A stretch of DNA of 64,000 bases. Origin: Maridesulfovibrio sp. (GTDB lineage Bacteria; Desulfobacterota; Desulfovibrionia; Desulfovibrionales; Desulfovibrionaceae). A program made the position numbers and the translations under genes. Under the pieces are notes generated by a model, which saw only the letters and a list, made by a program, of their open reading frames with translations, made no database searches and was not told the origin of the DNA. The stretch covers positions 1,988,001-2,052,000 of the forward strand of contig NZ_OY780933.1 of assembly GCF_963676065.1 (NCBI RefSeq). Reading direction: 5' to 3'. Of this stretch, positions 45,016-52,793 are shown piece after piece; within the stretch, counting starts at the first letter, position 1, and the number at the start of each line of letters is the position of its first letter.

Positions 45016-46418
45016 AGACAAAATCGGGCCCCGATAAGCCGGGTAAAAAGCGACCGAACTGGATTGATACAGTCCCGCCAAAGGTCAGGGAATGTTTCAT
45101 CTCAGCGATAAAGGAGCACACCGCAGGCAGATATGATGAGGCTGTCGCGCTTTATTCAATTGCTTTGAATTTAATGCCTGATGATCCGCTGCTGTTGACC
45201 AACCTGGGGGTCAGCCTGCGTGAACTGGGTAAATTTAAAGCCTCGGAAACCTGCTACCGCAGGGCCATCGCGGTTAAGCCGGAAAGTCCCGGTACTTTCA
45301 GTAATCTCGGTAATGTTCTGCGAAGGATGGGACGACTCAAAGAGGCCGTGAACTGCCATCGCCGGGCCATTGAACTGGATCGTAAATTTATCGACGCGTA
45401 TTATAATCTGGGGTTGGTATTACAGGATTTAGGCAAGCTTGATGAAGCTGTGCGTCTTTTTAACCATTGCCTGAAGCACAATCCTGATGATTCGCGCGTT
45501 AAATGGGATAAATCACTGGCTTTGCTTGCCAAAGGTGACTTTGTAACCGGTTTTGATCTTTATGAAAACCGCTGGACGCGTGAAGAACTTACCTCCCGCC
45601 ATTTCCGCCAGCCAGTCTGGGACGGTTCGCCACTGAGCGGTAAAACTATTTTCATCTACAGTGAACAGGGTTTCGGAGATACCATCCATTTTTGTCGCTA
45701 CCTGCCGTTTGTGGCTGAGGCGGGCGGCAAAGTGGTCTTTGAGTGTCAGCCTGAGCTGGTTTCCCTGCTTAAAGGCATGGAAGGCATTGATGACATTCTC
45801 AGTGCCGGTGAAAGGCTGCCGGATTTTGATGTGCAGTCACCTTTGCTGAGTCTGCCACGTATTTTAAAGCACGATATTAAAAGCATCCCCCGCGATTGTC
45901 CTTATATCAAGGCTCCCGCACAGGCCGGTTTTCCGGTGCATATTCCGGAGGGAACCAAGTTTAAGATCGGCATTGCCTGGGCCGGGAAGCCGACACATAA
46001 AAATGATCATAACCGTTCGGTAAGTATCGAAAATTTTTTCCCTTTTGCTACCATTCCCGGAGTATCGCTGTACTCCCTGCAAAAAGGACCGGAAACGGCT
46101 CAGCGTGATAAGTTCGGTATTGGCCTGCTGGTGCGGGATCTGGGTAACGGATGTTCTGATTTTGCTGATACCGCCAAGGTAATGAAGCAGCTTGATCTGA
46201 TTATTACCGTGGATACATCAGTTGCGCATCTTGCCGGAGCACTGAACATCCCGGTCTGGGTAGCTATTCCTTATAATCCGGACTGGCGCTGGATGCGTAA
46301 ACGTAAGGACTCTCCGTGGTATCCGAGTATGACACTTTTCCGCCAGAAAAAAGCCGGGGAATGGGAGTCAGTCTTCGCGGATATGTTGAAAGAGCTTAAA
46401 CATAGATTAAATTGTTAA
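45012..46418 (+). CDS. TPR protein with GT9-like glycosyltransferase domain
   Basis: 468 residues. Four to five TPR units (about 30-190, for example AYYNLGLVLQDLGKLDEAVRLF) precede a heptosyltransferase-like C-terminal domain (about 200-460) with GKTIFIYSEQGFGDTIHFCRYLP, IGIAWAGKPTHKND and TVDTSVAHLAGALNIPVWVAIP. Such TPR-transferase proteins often lie in surface-protein or polysaccharide loci. Coupling by ATGA to hlyD suggests it modifies the secreted substrate or the envelope; this is inference. Confidence 0.82.
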   Translation: MKTKSGPDKPGKKRPNWIDTVPPKVRECFISAIKEHTAGRYDEAVALYSIALNLMPDDPLLLTNLGVSLRELGKFKASETCYRRAIAVKPESPGTFSNLGNVLRRMGRLKEAVNCHRRAIELDRKFIDAYYNLGLVLQDLGKLDEAVRLFNHCLKHNPDDSRVKWDKSLALLAKGDFVTGFDLYENRWTREELTSRHFRQPVWDGSPLSGKTIFIYSEQGFGDTIHFCRYLPFVAEAGGKVVFECQPELVSLLKGMEGIDDILSAGERLPDFDVQSPLLSLPRILKHDIKSIPRDCPYIKAPAQAGFPVHIPEGTKFKIGIAWAGKPTHKNDHNRSVSIENFFPFATIPGVSLYSLQKGPETAQRDKFGIGLLVRDLGNGCSDFADTAKVMKQLDLIITVDTSVAHLAGALNIPVWVAIPYNPDWRWMRKRKDSPWYPSMTLFRQKKAGEWESVFADMLKELKHRLNC

Positions 46419-46541
46419 TTTTGTTATGATATGGTGTTTTTTAGTTAGAAGGCTGGACTGGAGCCAACAGGTACGGTAATTGGTTAATTGTGTTTAAAAA
46501 TTCGATGAAGATTTTAAAGCGAATTGAGGGGATGTCCAGTA

Positions 46542-47546
46542 ATGACGGGTAGCAAAATTCTGCTTGAGTCCGGCACAAATGAGGTGGAACTTCTGGAACT
46601 CTATCTGGATGAAGGTAGTGGTGACAGTTATAAACGCTGGTCTTTCGGGCTGAATGTCGCGAAAGTGAAAAAGATTATCCGCGAAAACGACCTGAAAAAT
46701 TTTTCCGGTCGCAAACAGCACGGCTCCGCAGATCAGGTTGCACCGGATATTGATACAAAGAATCCTCTGGTTCTGGGCCTGTTTGAGTTTATGGGATCGG
46801 TAATCCCGCTTATAGATTTAAGCGGCTGGCTGCGTATGGAACCGGTTGCCAAAGACCAGCGCATGGTTTTGATTACGGAATTTAATGAAGTTGTCAGCGC
46901 ATTCCTTGTTTCCGGGGTCAACCGGATACACCGGATAAGCTGGCAGGAGCTTGAGTCTTTACAAGGTAACATGGCCAGATACGCCGAAGGAACCATCATC
47001 GGAACGGTCAAACTTACCGATCCTGACCGTATTCTGCAGGTGCTTGATCTGGAGCAGGCAATGGAAGACCTCAATCCGGAGCGGGATAAAGCCGCCATCA
47101 ACGAGGTTGAAGAATCAATAGATTGCGTCTATCAGGCGTTGTGTGCCGACGATTCACGTTCCATGCGTAATCTGGTTAAACTCTCTTTGGAACGGGGTGG
47201 TTTTGAGGTTGAGGCTTACCCTAACGGCCTTGAAATCTGGAAAGCCCTTAAAGAAATTTCAGAGAAAGTCGGCAAAACAGGGATGCATGTCTCCGAATTC
47301 GTCCAATTGGTTGTCTCCGATATTGAAATGCCCGGAATGGACGGCCATGCCCTGACGAAACGCATCAAGGAAGATCCGAATCTGCGTGATCTGACTGTAT
47401 ATCTCTTTTCATCCCTGATCACTGACGATCTGCTGCACAAAGGGGAAGCTGTAGGGGCTAACCGGCAGTATTCCAAGCCGCAGATAGCCACGCTGGTAAG
47501 GCAGTCTCGCGAGGATTTGAATAAGATTTACAAATGCGGCGCTTAA
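46542..47546 (+). CDS. cheV: Chemotaxis protein CheV (CheW plus receiver)
   Basis: 334 residues. The N-terminal CheW-like domain (about 15-175) includes FEFMGSVIPLIDLSGWL and EFNEVVSAFLVSGVNRIHRISW; the C-terminal receiver (about 195-330) has DDSRSMRNLVKLSLE, phospho-Asp in VVSDIEMPGMDG and a late SKP. CheV couples chemoreceptors to CheA and can adapt through phosphorylation. The ATG at 46542 follows GAGGGGA; an upstream TTG at 46524 is less likely. The stop overlaps the convergent hcpR-like gene by four bases. Confidence 0.9.
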   Translation: MTGSKILLESGTNEVELLELYLDEGSGDSYKRWSFGLNVAKVKKIIRENDLKNFSGRKQHGSADQVAPDIDTKNPLVLGLFEFMGSVIPLIDLSGWLRMEPVAKDQRMVLITEFNEVVSAFLVSGVNRIHRISWQELESLQGNMARYAEGTIIGTVKLTDPDRILQVLDLEQAMEDLNPERDKAAINEVEESIDCVYQALCADDSRSMRNLVKLSLERGGFEVEAYPNGLEIWKALKEISEKVGKTGMHVSEFVQLVVSDIEMPGMDGHALTKRIKEDPNLRDLTVYLFSSLITDDLLHKGEAVGANRQYSKPQIATLVRQSREDLNKIYKCGA

Positions 47547-48223
47547 AGCTGCTGTTCTCCACTGGCGATTAATTCCAATGCGGCTTCATCGATTATTTCA
47601 ACTGTCTTGCGCTCAACTTTTATCAATCCCTGCTCGCTCATTTTTTTGAAAACACGGGAAAGGGTTTCCTGAATGGTTCCCAGATATGATGCGATCAGCC
47701 CTTTGGGCAGGTCCAGTTCAAGAATGTTTGAATTTTGTGTGGACCTGAGCAGCAGCAGATAACTGGCCAGCCGGGCCGGAACTTCACTTAAGCTCAACGC
47801 TGCGATCTGATTGACCAACTGGCGCAATCTGCCTGAAAGCAGGGCCAGCATGGACATGGCAAGGTCCGGATCTTCACGGATGACCTTTTCAAAGCGATCA
47901 CGTGGAAAATAGAGCAACCTTGCTTTAGTAAGGGTTACAGCGCTTGCAGGATAACGGGTTCCCTGAAATACAGGAACTTCTCCGAAAATATCTCCCCCCT
48001 CGAAAATATGGATGATCTGTTCCTTACCAGCCAGCGACTCACGGTAAACTTTCACTTTTCCTGATTCAATGGAATAAAAACCAGTGGCATCGCTACCGGC
48101 TGTGAAAATCTGTTCCCCTTTTTTAAGCTCACGGGGGACAAGAATAAGTTCCAATTTTCTCTGTTGTTCAGCGCTTAGCCCTGCGAAGAGGCTTATTTTG
48201 TCAAGATCATGTGTCTTTTTCAT
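47543..48223 (-). CDS. hcpR: Crp/Fnr-family regulator, probable HcpR
   Basis: 226 residues. A cyclic-nucleotide-type effector domain (about 10-125, with FEGGDIFGEVPVF) and a C-terminal winged HTH (about 150-215) with GLIASYLGTIQETLSRVFKKM. There are no Fnr-type N-terminal cysteines. HcpR is the Crp/Fnr-family nitrosative-stress regulator that in Desulfovibrio controls hcp; this gene lies in the same cluster as hcp, with Fnr-spaced palindromes nearby. HcpR proteins are reported to use heme to sense NO. Name assigned from family plus context, not from unique residues. The ribosome site is poor. Confidence 0.72.
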   Translation of the reverse strand: MKKTHDLDKISLFAGLSAEQQRKLELILVPRELKKGEQIFTAGSDATGFYSIESGKVKVYRESLAGKEQIIHIFEGGDIFGEVPVFQGTRYPASAVTLTKARLLYFPRDRFEKVIREDPDLAMSMLALLSGRLRQLVNQIAALSLSEVPARLASYLLLLRSTQNSNILELDLPKGLIASYLGTIQETLSRVFKKMSEQGLIKVERKTVEIIDEAALELIASGEQQL

Positions 48224-48259
48224 TACAATATTCTTTTATAATTAATGGTGTTCAATAAA

Positions 48260-48271
48260 TGACTTAAGTCA
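48260..48271. promoter_or_regulatory. Candidate HcpR/Fnr-type operator between divergent genes
   Basis: Perfect 12-base palindrome TGACTTAAGTCA, giving half-sites TGAC and GTCA with the four-base spacing of Fnr-type boxes. It lies 37 bases upstream of hcpR and 62 bases upstream of the divergent Fe-S gene. It matches the TTGAC half-site at 50651. Confidence 0.5.
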
Positions 48272-48333
48272 GGTTCTATGTCTAAAAATTACTCTATACT
48301 CAACTAACTGATAAAATGAAGAAAGGAAATATC

Positions 48334-48957
48334 ATGAATAAAGTCTCTGAAATAAATGTCTGCCGCGGGTCAGGTGATGAAGGATGTCGTTTTGCCTTGT
48401 TTATAGACGAAGATTTTGCGCAGCGTATTGAAAAAACAATCGATACCAGTGGTTGGCCGGAATTCTTGAAAAATAGATTCGGGGAGAAAATTTCCAGGCA
48501 TAAAATGGTTTCAGTCAGCGCGGCAGCATGTCCGAACGGATGTTCCAGACCGCATATTGCAGATATCGGGTTAATACGGTCCTGTGTGCCAGTTATCGAG
48601 CACGAAGGCTGTGTGGGCTGTGAGGAATGTGTGCGTAACTGTCCTGATGAAGCTATGCAAATGGTCGACGGAAAAATCGTTATTACCCGTGAGAAGTGTC
48701 TGGTCTGCGGATATTGTGTTAATGTCTGTCCCACCGAGGTCATCTCCTGCTCCCGCAGTGGCTGGCGTTTTCTGGTCGGAGGCAGGTTGGGCCGTCATCC
48801 CCGTCTGGCTACTGAACTGCCCGGTGTCTTTACCAGTGATGAAGCACTGGACCTTATTTCCAGATGCATGAAAATATGGATGGAGAATTACGTGGACGGC
48901 AAACGTTTCGGCTGGGTCATGGAACGGGTCGGGCACGATAAACTTCTGCTGGAATAA
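48334..48957 (+). CDS. Sulfite-reductase-like iron-sulfur protein with two [4Fe-4S] motifs
   Basis: 207 residues from the ATG at 48334 (AAAGGA upstream; an ATG at 48316 is less well placed). The N-terminal part contains SAAACPNGCSRPHIADIGLI, which resembles the siroheme/iron-sulfur region of sulfite and nitrite reductases. A dicluster ferredoxin domain follows: CVGCEECVRNCP and CLVCGYCVNVCP. At 207 residues it is shorter than AsrC-type reductases, so it may be an electron carrier rather than a full reductase. The next gene starts immediately after its stop, forming an operon. Placement beside hcpR suggests a nitrosative-stress role. Confidence 0.72.
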   Translation: MNKVSEINVCRGSGDEGCRFALFIDEDFAQRIEKTIDTSGWPEFLKNRFGEKISRHKMVSVSAAACPNGCSRPHIADIGLIRSCVPVIEHEGCVGCEECVRNCPDEAMQMVDGKIVITREKCLVCGYCVNVCPTEVISCSRSGWRFLVGGRLGRHPRLATELPGVFTSDEALDLISRCMKIWMENYVDGKRFGWVMERVGHDKLLLE

Positions 48958-50265
48958 ATGACAACACTTTTATTTATATCTTTCGCTTACCTGATGCTGG
49001 GCGCGCATGCACTGCGTGGCGGCGATTACGGTCTTGTCTTTTTTATCCTCGGTGCGGCGGGACTGGCGTTCAGCCGGGAGCGATGGGCCGGTAATATCAC
49101 CGGAGTATTGCTGGGTTGCGGATCGCTTCTCTGGCTGGAAAAGGGGGCTGCGCTGATAGCTCTGCGGGTAAATACCGGAGGAGAATGGATCAGGCTGGCT
49201 TTGATTATGGGGGCGTTGTATTCCTTTACACTTTTTGTCTGTGTATATTGTTTTTCCCCATCCGGGAGAGCGAGATTCAATCGCGCTGAAGAGCAGGGCT
49301 GGTTTCGGGCTTCCATCTTTTTGCTGGCTGCCTTGTTGCTGGAAATTACCCGCAACAAGGTGCATTTCCCCATTCTACTTGCGGACCGTTTCTTCCCGGG
49401 GTGGGGCAGGGCGGAGATTTTCCTGCTGGCCTTTTATGCTTCGTGGCTGGGCGGCAGGATGTATAAGCCGGAAGGGGCGAAGGCTATGCGTCCGCGCATA
49501 TGGGCTTTGTTTTCGCTGGTCTTTTTCGGACAGCTACTTCTCGGCCTTTCAGGATTCGAACAATTCTTGATGACTGGAAAGCTGCATCTTCCCGTGCCTG
49601 CTCTCATCGCCGCCGGACCGGTTTATCGCGGTTCCGGTTTTTTCATGCCCATCCTTTTTACTGTGTCAGTTCTTTTGGTGGGTCCGGCGTGGTGCAGCCA
49701 TCTTTGCTATATCGGAGCATGGGACGACCAATGTAGCCGCATCGGTAAATTAAGGCCGGCAAAGGATTTCAATTCCCGGTTGATCTGGGTTCGGCTCGTA
49801 TTACTGGTGCTGGTAGTTCTTTGCGCGTGGGCAATGCGGGCAGCGGGAGTTTCCTCTTTTTTCGCAGTCTGGTCCGCGGCTCTGTTCGGTTTACTGGGCA
49901 TAATGATCATGCTGTTTATCTCACGCAGAATGGGGATGATGATCCACTGCACGACTTTCTGTCCCATGGGGATAGTTTCCAATCTGCTGGGACGTATCTC
50001 TTTGTGGCGGATGAAGATTTCCGCTGATTGCTGCAAATGTATGAAGTGCAGCAGGGCCTGTCGCTACGGCGCTCTTCAACCGAAAGACATCGAAGCCGGA
50101 CGTCCCGGTCTTTCCTGCACTCTTTGCGGCGATTGTATTTCGAGCTGCTCCGGCTCCAGTCTTGGTTATAGTTTGCCCTTCATAAATGCCGGTACTTCTC
50201 GCAGGGTTTTTCTGGTGATGGTTATAGCCTTACATGCTCTTTTTTTGGGAGTGGCGCGTATTTAA
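48958..50265 (+). CDS. Membrane 4Fe-4S protein of the NapH/NosR/YccM type
   Basis: 435 residues with about ten predicted membrane helices. Cysteine motifs WCSHLCYIGAWDD and TTFCPMG, typical of NapH/NosR-like quinol-linked proteins, precede a C-terminal cytoplasmic ferredoxin domain with CCKCMKCSRAC and CTLCGDCISSCSGSSLGY. Such proteins move electrons between the quinone pool or membrane carriers and soluble ferredoxins. ATG directly abuts the preceding stop. It likely supplies electrons for the upstream Fe-S protein or for Hcp. A strong terminator follows. Confidence 0.78.
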   Translation: MTTLLFISFAYLMLGAHALRGGDYGLVFFILGAAGLAFSRERWAGNITGVLLGCGSLLWLEKGAALIALRVNTGGEWIRLALIMGALYSFTLFVCVYCFSPSGRARFNRAEEQGWFRASIFLLAALLLEITRNKVHFPILLADRFFPGWGRAEIFLLAFYASWLGGRMYKPEGAKAMRPRIWALFSLVFFGQLLLGLSGFEQFLMTGKLHLPVPALIAAGPVYRGSGFFMPILFTVSVLLVGPAWCSHLCYIGAWDDQCSRIGKLRPAKDFNSRLIWVRLVLLVLVVLCAWAMRAAGVSSFFAVWSAALFGLLGIMIMLFISRRMGMMIHCTTFCPMGIVSNLLGRISLWRMKISADCCKCMKCSRACRYGALQPKDIEAGRPGLSCTLCGDCISSCSGSSLGYSLPFINAGTSRRVFLVMVIALHALFLGVARI

Positions 50266-50302
50266 TTAATTTAATTAGTTTTATGGTTCAAAAATACTTT
50301 AC

Positions 50303-50337
50303 AAAGCCCTGTTAGGAATTATTCTTAATAGGGCTTT
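50303..50337 (+). terminator. Strong hairpin terminator before the ferredoxin gene
   Basis: Arms AAAGCCCTGTTAGGAAT (50303-50319) and ATTCTTAATAGGGCTTT (50321-50337) can pair through 17 positions with two G-U pairs; a few central pairs would open to form the loop. A CTCATTT tract follows. Confidence 0.8.
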
Positions 50338-50435
50338 CTCATTTGGTTGCAAAAATTGTTTAATATTGTTTGTGGGTATGGTAATTTCTTACTTGCATTG
50401 TCTGCATTAGATTTTATGCACAAGGAGTTAAAAAT

Positions 50436-50627
50436 ATGGGTCGTACTGTAGTTGTTGATGTTGACCTTTGTATCGGCTGCGAAGCCTGTGTTGAAGAATG
50501 TCCCGATGTATTTTCCATGGGCCCCGGAGATCTGGCCCAGGTTATCAACCCTGAAGGAGCTGATGAGAAGTGTATCGAATCAGCAATGGAGATGTGTCCT
50601 GTTAACTGTATTATTTGGGAAGATTAA
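50436..50627 (+). CDS. Ferredoxin of the Desulfovibrio ferredoxin II type
   Basis: 63 residues. Cluster ligands C12, C15, C18 (CIGCEAC) and C54 (MCP) fit a single [4Fe-4S] or [3Fe-4S] cluster. C22 and C46 match the spacing of the extra cysteine pair that forms a disulfide in D. gigas ferredoxin II; here the pairing is inferred. CAAGGAG precedes the ATG. It lies between a membrane Fe-S protein and hcp, and is a good candidate electron donor for Hcp. Confidence 0.92.
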   Translation: MGRTVVVDVDLCIGCEACVEECPDVFSMGPGDLAQVINPEGADEKCIESAMEMCPVNCIIWED

Positions 50628-50650
50628 AAAGTCATAAAAAAATCTTTCCC

Positions 50651-50664
50651 TTGACCTGAATCAA
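50651..50664 (+). promoter_or_regulatory. Fnr/HcpR-type box 1 upstream of hcp
   Basis: TTGACCTGAATCAA has half-sites TTGAC and ATCAA with four-base spacing. The 20 bases from here recur at 50801 with one difference. A -10-like CCTAAT at 50685-50690 is at a distance compatible with class II activation. Confidence 0.6.
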
Positions 50665-50723
50665 ATACTTTTGAGCGTTGTTTTCCTAATTTGGAGTCAA
50701 CGAATGAGAAATCAATCCTGAGT

Positions 50724-50749
50724 GCGGTTGGAGTGCTGATTTCAACCGC
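50724..50749 (+). other. Hairpin and possible leader peptide in the hcp upstream region
   Basis: GCGGTTG (50724-50730) pairs with CAACCGC (50743-50749). Just before it, TTTGGAGTCAACGA leads to a five-codon frame MRNQS (50704-50721). No U-tract follows the hairpin. Function unknown. Confidence 0.3.
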
Positions 50750-50800
50750 CTCGGTCAATTTAAAGAAAGTATTTAACGTGAAGGGAAAAAGTTATGGCAT

Positions 50801-50842
50801 TTGATCTGAATCAAATACTTAAAAAGGTTACTTCGTTATTCA
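50801..50842 (+). promoter_or_regulatory. Fnr/HcpR-type box 2 and likely hcp promoter
   Basis: TTGATCTGAATCAA (50801-50814) is a perfect TTGAT-N4-ATCAA palindrome. TATTCA at 50837-50842 is placed as a -10 would be if the box were centred near -41.5, predicting a start site about 38 bases before the hcp ATG at 50887. The box would lie inside the reading frame if hcp started at 50794, which argues for the later start. Confidence 0.65.
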
Positions 50843-50886
50843 GTAATGAAGAAGTAGAAACCAAATTACCTGAAAAGGAGTTAAGA

Positions 50887-52488
50887 ATGTTTTGCAACCA
50901 GTGTGAACAGACAGCGAAAGGACAAGGCTGCACCGTGAAGGGTGTATGTGGTAAGACTGATGAAGTTTCCGCTATTCAGGATCTTCTGATACAGGTTCTT
51001 GTCGAGCTCGGAACTGTAGCCACCGCAGCCCGCAAGGAAGGCATCGCGGTTTCCAACGAAGTTAACCGTCTTACCGCTGAAGGTGTGTTCTCCACCCTGA
51101 CCAACGTCAACTTCGATGACGAACGGTTTGTTCCGGTCATTAAAAAAGTAGCCGCCGCCCGTGATGAATTGGCCTCCAAAGTCAGCGCGGACTGTGGGCC
51201 TGTGACCAAGGTTGCTGCTACTGCTGCTGAACTGAGCAAGCAGGGCGAAGCATTCTCCGTTACCTCCTTTGATGAGAACGAAGATCTGCGCTCCCTGAAG
51301 CAGATTCTTGTTTACGGTCTTAAGGGTGTTTCAGCTTATGTCGACCATGCCGCAATTCTCGGTCAGGAAGATGATGAACTCTACGCCCAGATCCATGAAG
51401 CACTTTCCGTAGTTCCGCAGCAGCTCGGTATGGAAGAGCTGGTCGGTTGGGCAATGAAGTGCGGTGAAATGAACCTCAAGGCTATGGAACTGCTTGATGC
51501 AGGTAACACCGGCGCTTACGGGCATCCCGTTCCTACTGAAGTTCCCCTCGGAGCCAAGGCCGGTAAGGCTATTCTCGTGTCCGGTCATGATCTTAAGGAT
51601 CTGCGCCAGCTTCTCGAGCAGACCGAAGGAACCGGAATCAATATTTACACCCATGGAGAAATGCTGCCCTGTCACGGTTACCCCGAGCTGAAGAAATTCG
51701 ACCACTTCTACGGCCATTACGGAACCGCATGGCAGAATCAGGCCAAGGAATTCGCAGCATTCCCCGGCGCTATCCTCATGACTACCAACTGTATTCAGAA
51801 GCCTGTTGAAAGCTACAAGGGCAACATCTTCACCACCGGCCTCGTGGGCTGGCCCGGAGTCACTCACGTAACCAACGGAGACTTTGCAGCGGTAATCGAA
51901 AAAGCCAAGGAACTTCCCGGTTTTGAAGCCGATACCGATAATGGATCAGTACTTTGCGGTTTTGCCCGTAACTCAGTCCTCGGTGTGGCCGATAAGGTAA
52001 TCGAAGGCGTGAAGGCCGGTGCCATCAAGCATTTCTTCCTCGTCGGCGGTTGCGACGGCGCCAAGCCCGGACGTAATTACTATACCGATTTCGTGGAACA
52101 GGCTCCCGAGGATACTATTATCCTGACCCTCGCCTGCGGTAAGTTCCGTTTCTTTGACAAGAAACTCGGCGATATCGGCGGCATTCCCCGTCTGCTGGAT
52201 ATCGGACAGTGCAACGATGCCTATTCCGCAATCCAGATTGCAGTAGCGCTCGCAAATGCCTTTGAATGCGGCGTTAACGACCTGCCGCTGTCCCTGATCC
52301 TGTCATGGTACGAGCAGAAGGCGGTTTCCATTCTGCTGACCCTGCTGCACCTTGGCATCAAGGATATCCGTCTCGGGCCCAGTCTCCCTGCATTCGTAAC
52401 ACCCAACGTGCTGAATTTCCTTGTTGAAAACTTCAATATTATGCCCATCAGCACACCTGAAGAAGATTTAAAAGCCATTTTAGGATAA
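50887..52488 (+). CDS. hcp: Hybrid-cluster protein (hydroxylamine reductase / NO reductase), class I
   Basis: 533 residues from the ATG at 50887. Hcp carries a [4Fe-4S] cubane and a 4Fe-2O-2S hybrid cluster; it reduces NO to N2O, and hydroxylamine in vitro. The cubane ligands fit the strict-anaerobe spacing: C3, C6, C15 and C21 (MFCNQCEQTAKGQGC). Hybrid-cluster blocks include HGEMLPCHGYPELKKF, NCIQKP, HFFLVGGCDGA, LACGKFRFF and DIGQCNDAYSAI. I reject the longer frame from 50794: the extra 31 codons are rich in TTA, ATA and AGA unlike the gene body, while AAGGAG sits seven bases before 50887, where the family start falls. Probably HcpR-controlled. Confidence 0.95.
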   Translation: MFCNQCEQTAKGQGCTVKGVCGKTDEVSAIQDLLIQVLVELGTVATAARKEGIAVSNEVNRLTAEGVFSTLTNVNFDDERFVPVIKKVAAARDELASKVSADCGPVTKVAATAAELSKQGEAFSVTSFDENEDLRSLKQILVYGLKGVSAYVDHAAILGQEDDELYAQIHEALSVVPQQLGMEELVGWAMKCGEMNLKAMELLDAGNTGAYGHPVPTEVPLGAKAGKAILVSGHDLKDLRQLLEQTEGTGINIYTHGEMLPCHGYPELKKFDHFYGHYGTAWQNQAKEFAAFPGAILMTTNCIQKPVESYKGNIFTTGLVGWPGVTHVTNGDFAAVIEKAKELPGFEADTDNGSVLCGFARNSVLGVADKVIEGVKAGAIKHFFLVGGCDGAKPGRNYYTDFVEQAPEDTIILTLACGKFRFFDKKLGDIGGIPRLLDIGQCNDAYSAIQIAVALANAFECGVNDLPLSLILSWYEQKAVSILLTLLHLGIKDIRLGPSLPAFVTPNVLNFLVENFNIMPISTPEEDLKAILG

Positions 52489-52503
52489 TTTGCTTCGGCT
52501 GTT

Positions 52504-52540
52504 GGGGGAGGGGAACTTTTGGGAAAAGTTTCTCTTCCCC
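52504..52540 (+). terminator. Long hairpin after hcp
   Basis: Bases 52504-52520 and 52524-52540 form a 17-position stem with three G-U pairs around GGG; inner arms are AACTTTT and AAAAGTT. A clear U-tract is missing, but it lies directly after the stop. Confidence 0.7.
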
Positions 52541-52720
52541 ATACCTCATCCCTTCAAAACTTTTTAATAGGCTTACGCTCTGTATTCCGGAAGATTTTAC
52601 TTAACTCTCAAATTTATATTTACCCCGGCTGAGCGTGGTTTAAGATTTAATACAAATTTCCGTCTTGGTTTAATAACCAAGGCACACTTGAAGAATTAAT
52701 AACAGACTAAAACCGACTAG
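52541..52720. promoter_or_regulatory. Intergenic region with an 18-base inverted repeat
   Basis: AT-rich, no gene seen. CTTGGTT-TAAT-AACCAAG at 52664-52681 is a perfect 7-4-7 palindrome that could be an operator for the downstream Fe-S gene. It does not match the TTGAC/ATCAA boxes. No clear promoter elements were assigned. Confidence 0.4.
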
Positions 52721-52787
52721 AAGGTTTTGGGATTCTTAAACCCTTTTGCAAAAGGGATTAAGGCCCCCGGCTGGGTCGCCGAAGGCA
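52721..52787. repeat. Dispersed palindromic repeat, copy 2 (inverted relative to copy 1)
   Basis: Reverse-complement match to 35360-35429 across flanks and core. The core (52735-52762) has half-site CTTAAACCCTTTTG with one mismatch in the other arm. It abuts the start of the next gene and creates a false N-terminal extension MQKGLRPPAG in that frame. Confidence 0.8.
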
Positions 52788-52793
52788 GATAAA

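Noticed and set aside
50794..50886. In-frame 31-codon extension of Hcp
   Set aside because: Poorer ribosome site, rare-codon use, overlap with an Fnr-type palindrome, and family members start at MFC.
52746..52793. N-terminal extension MQKGLRPPAG of the Fe-S protein
   Set aside because: It is encoded by the dispersed palindromic repeat, whose other copy yields a similar false peptide on the opposite strand of the cysK fusion.
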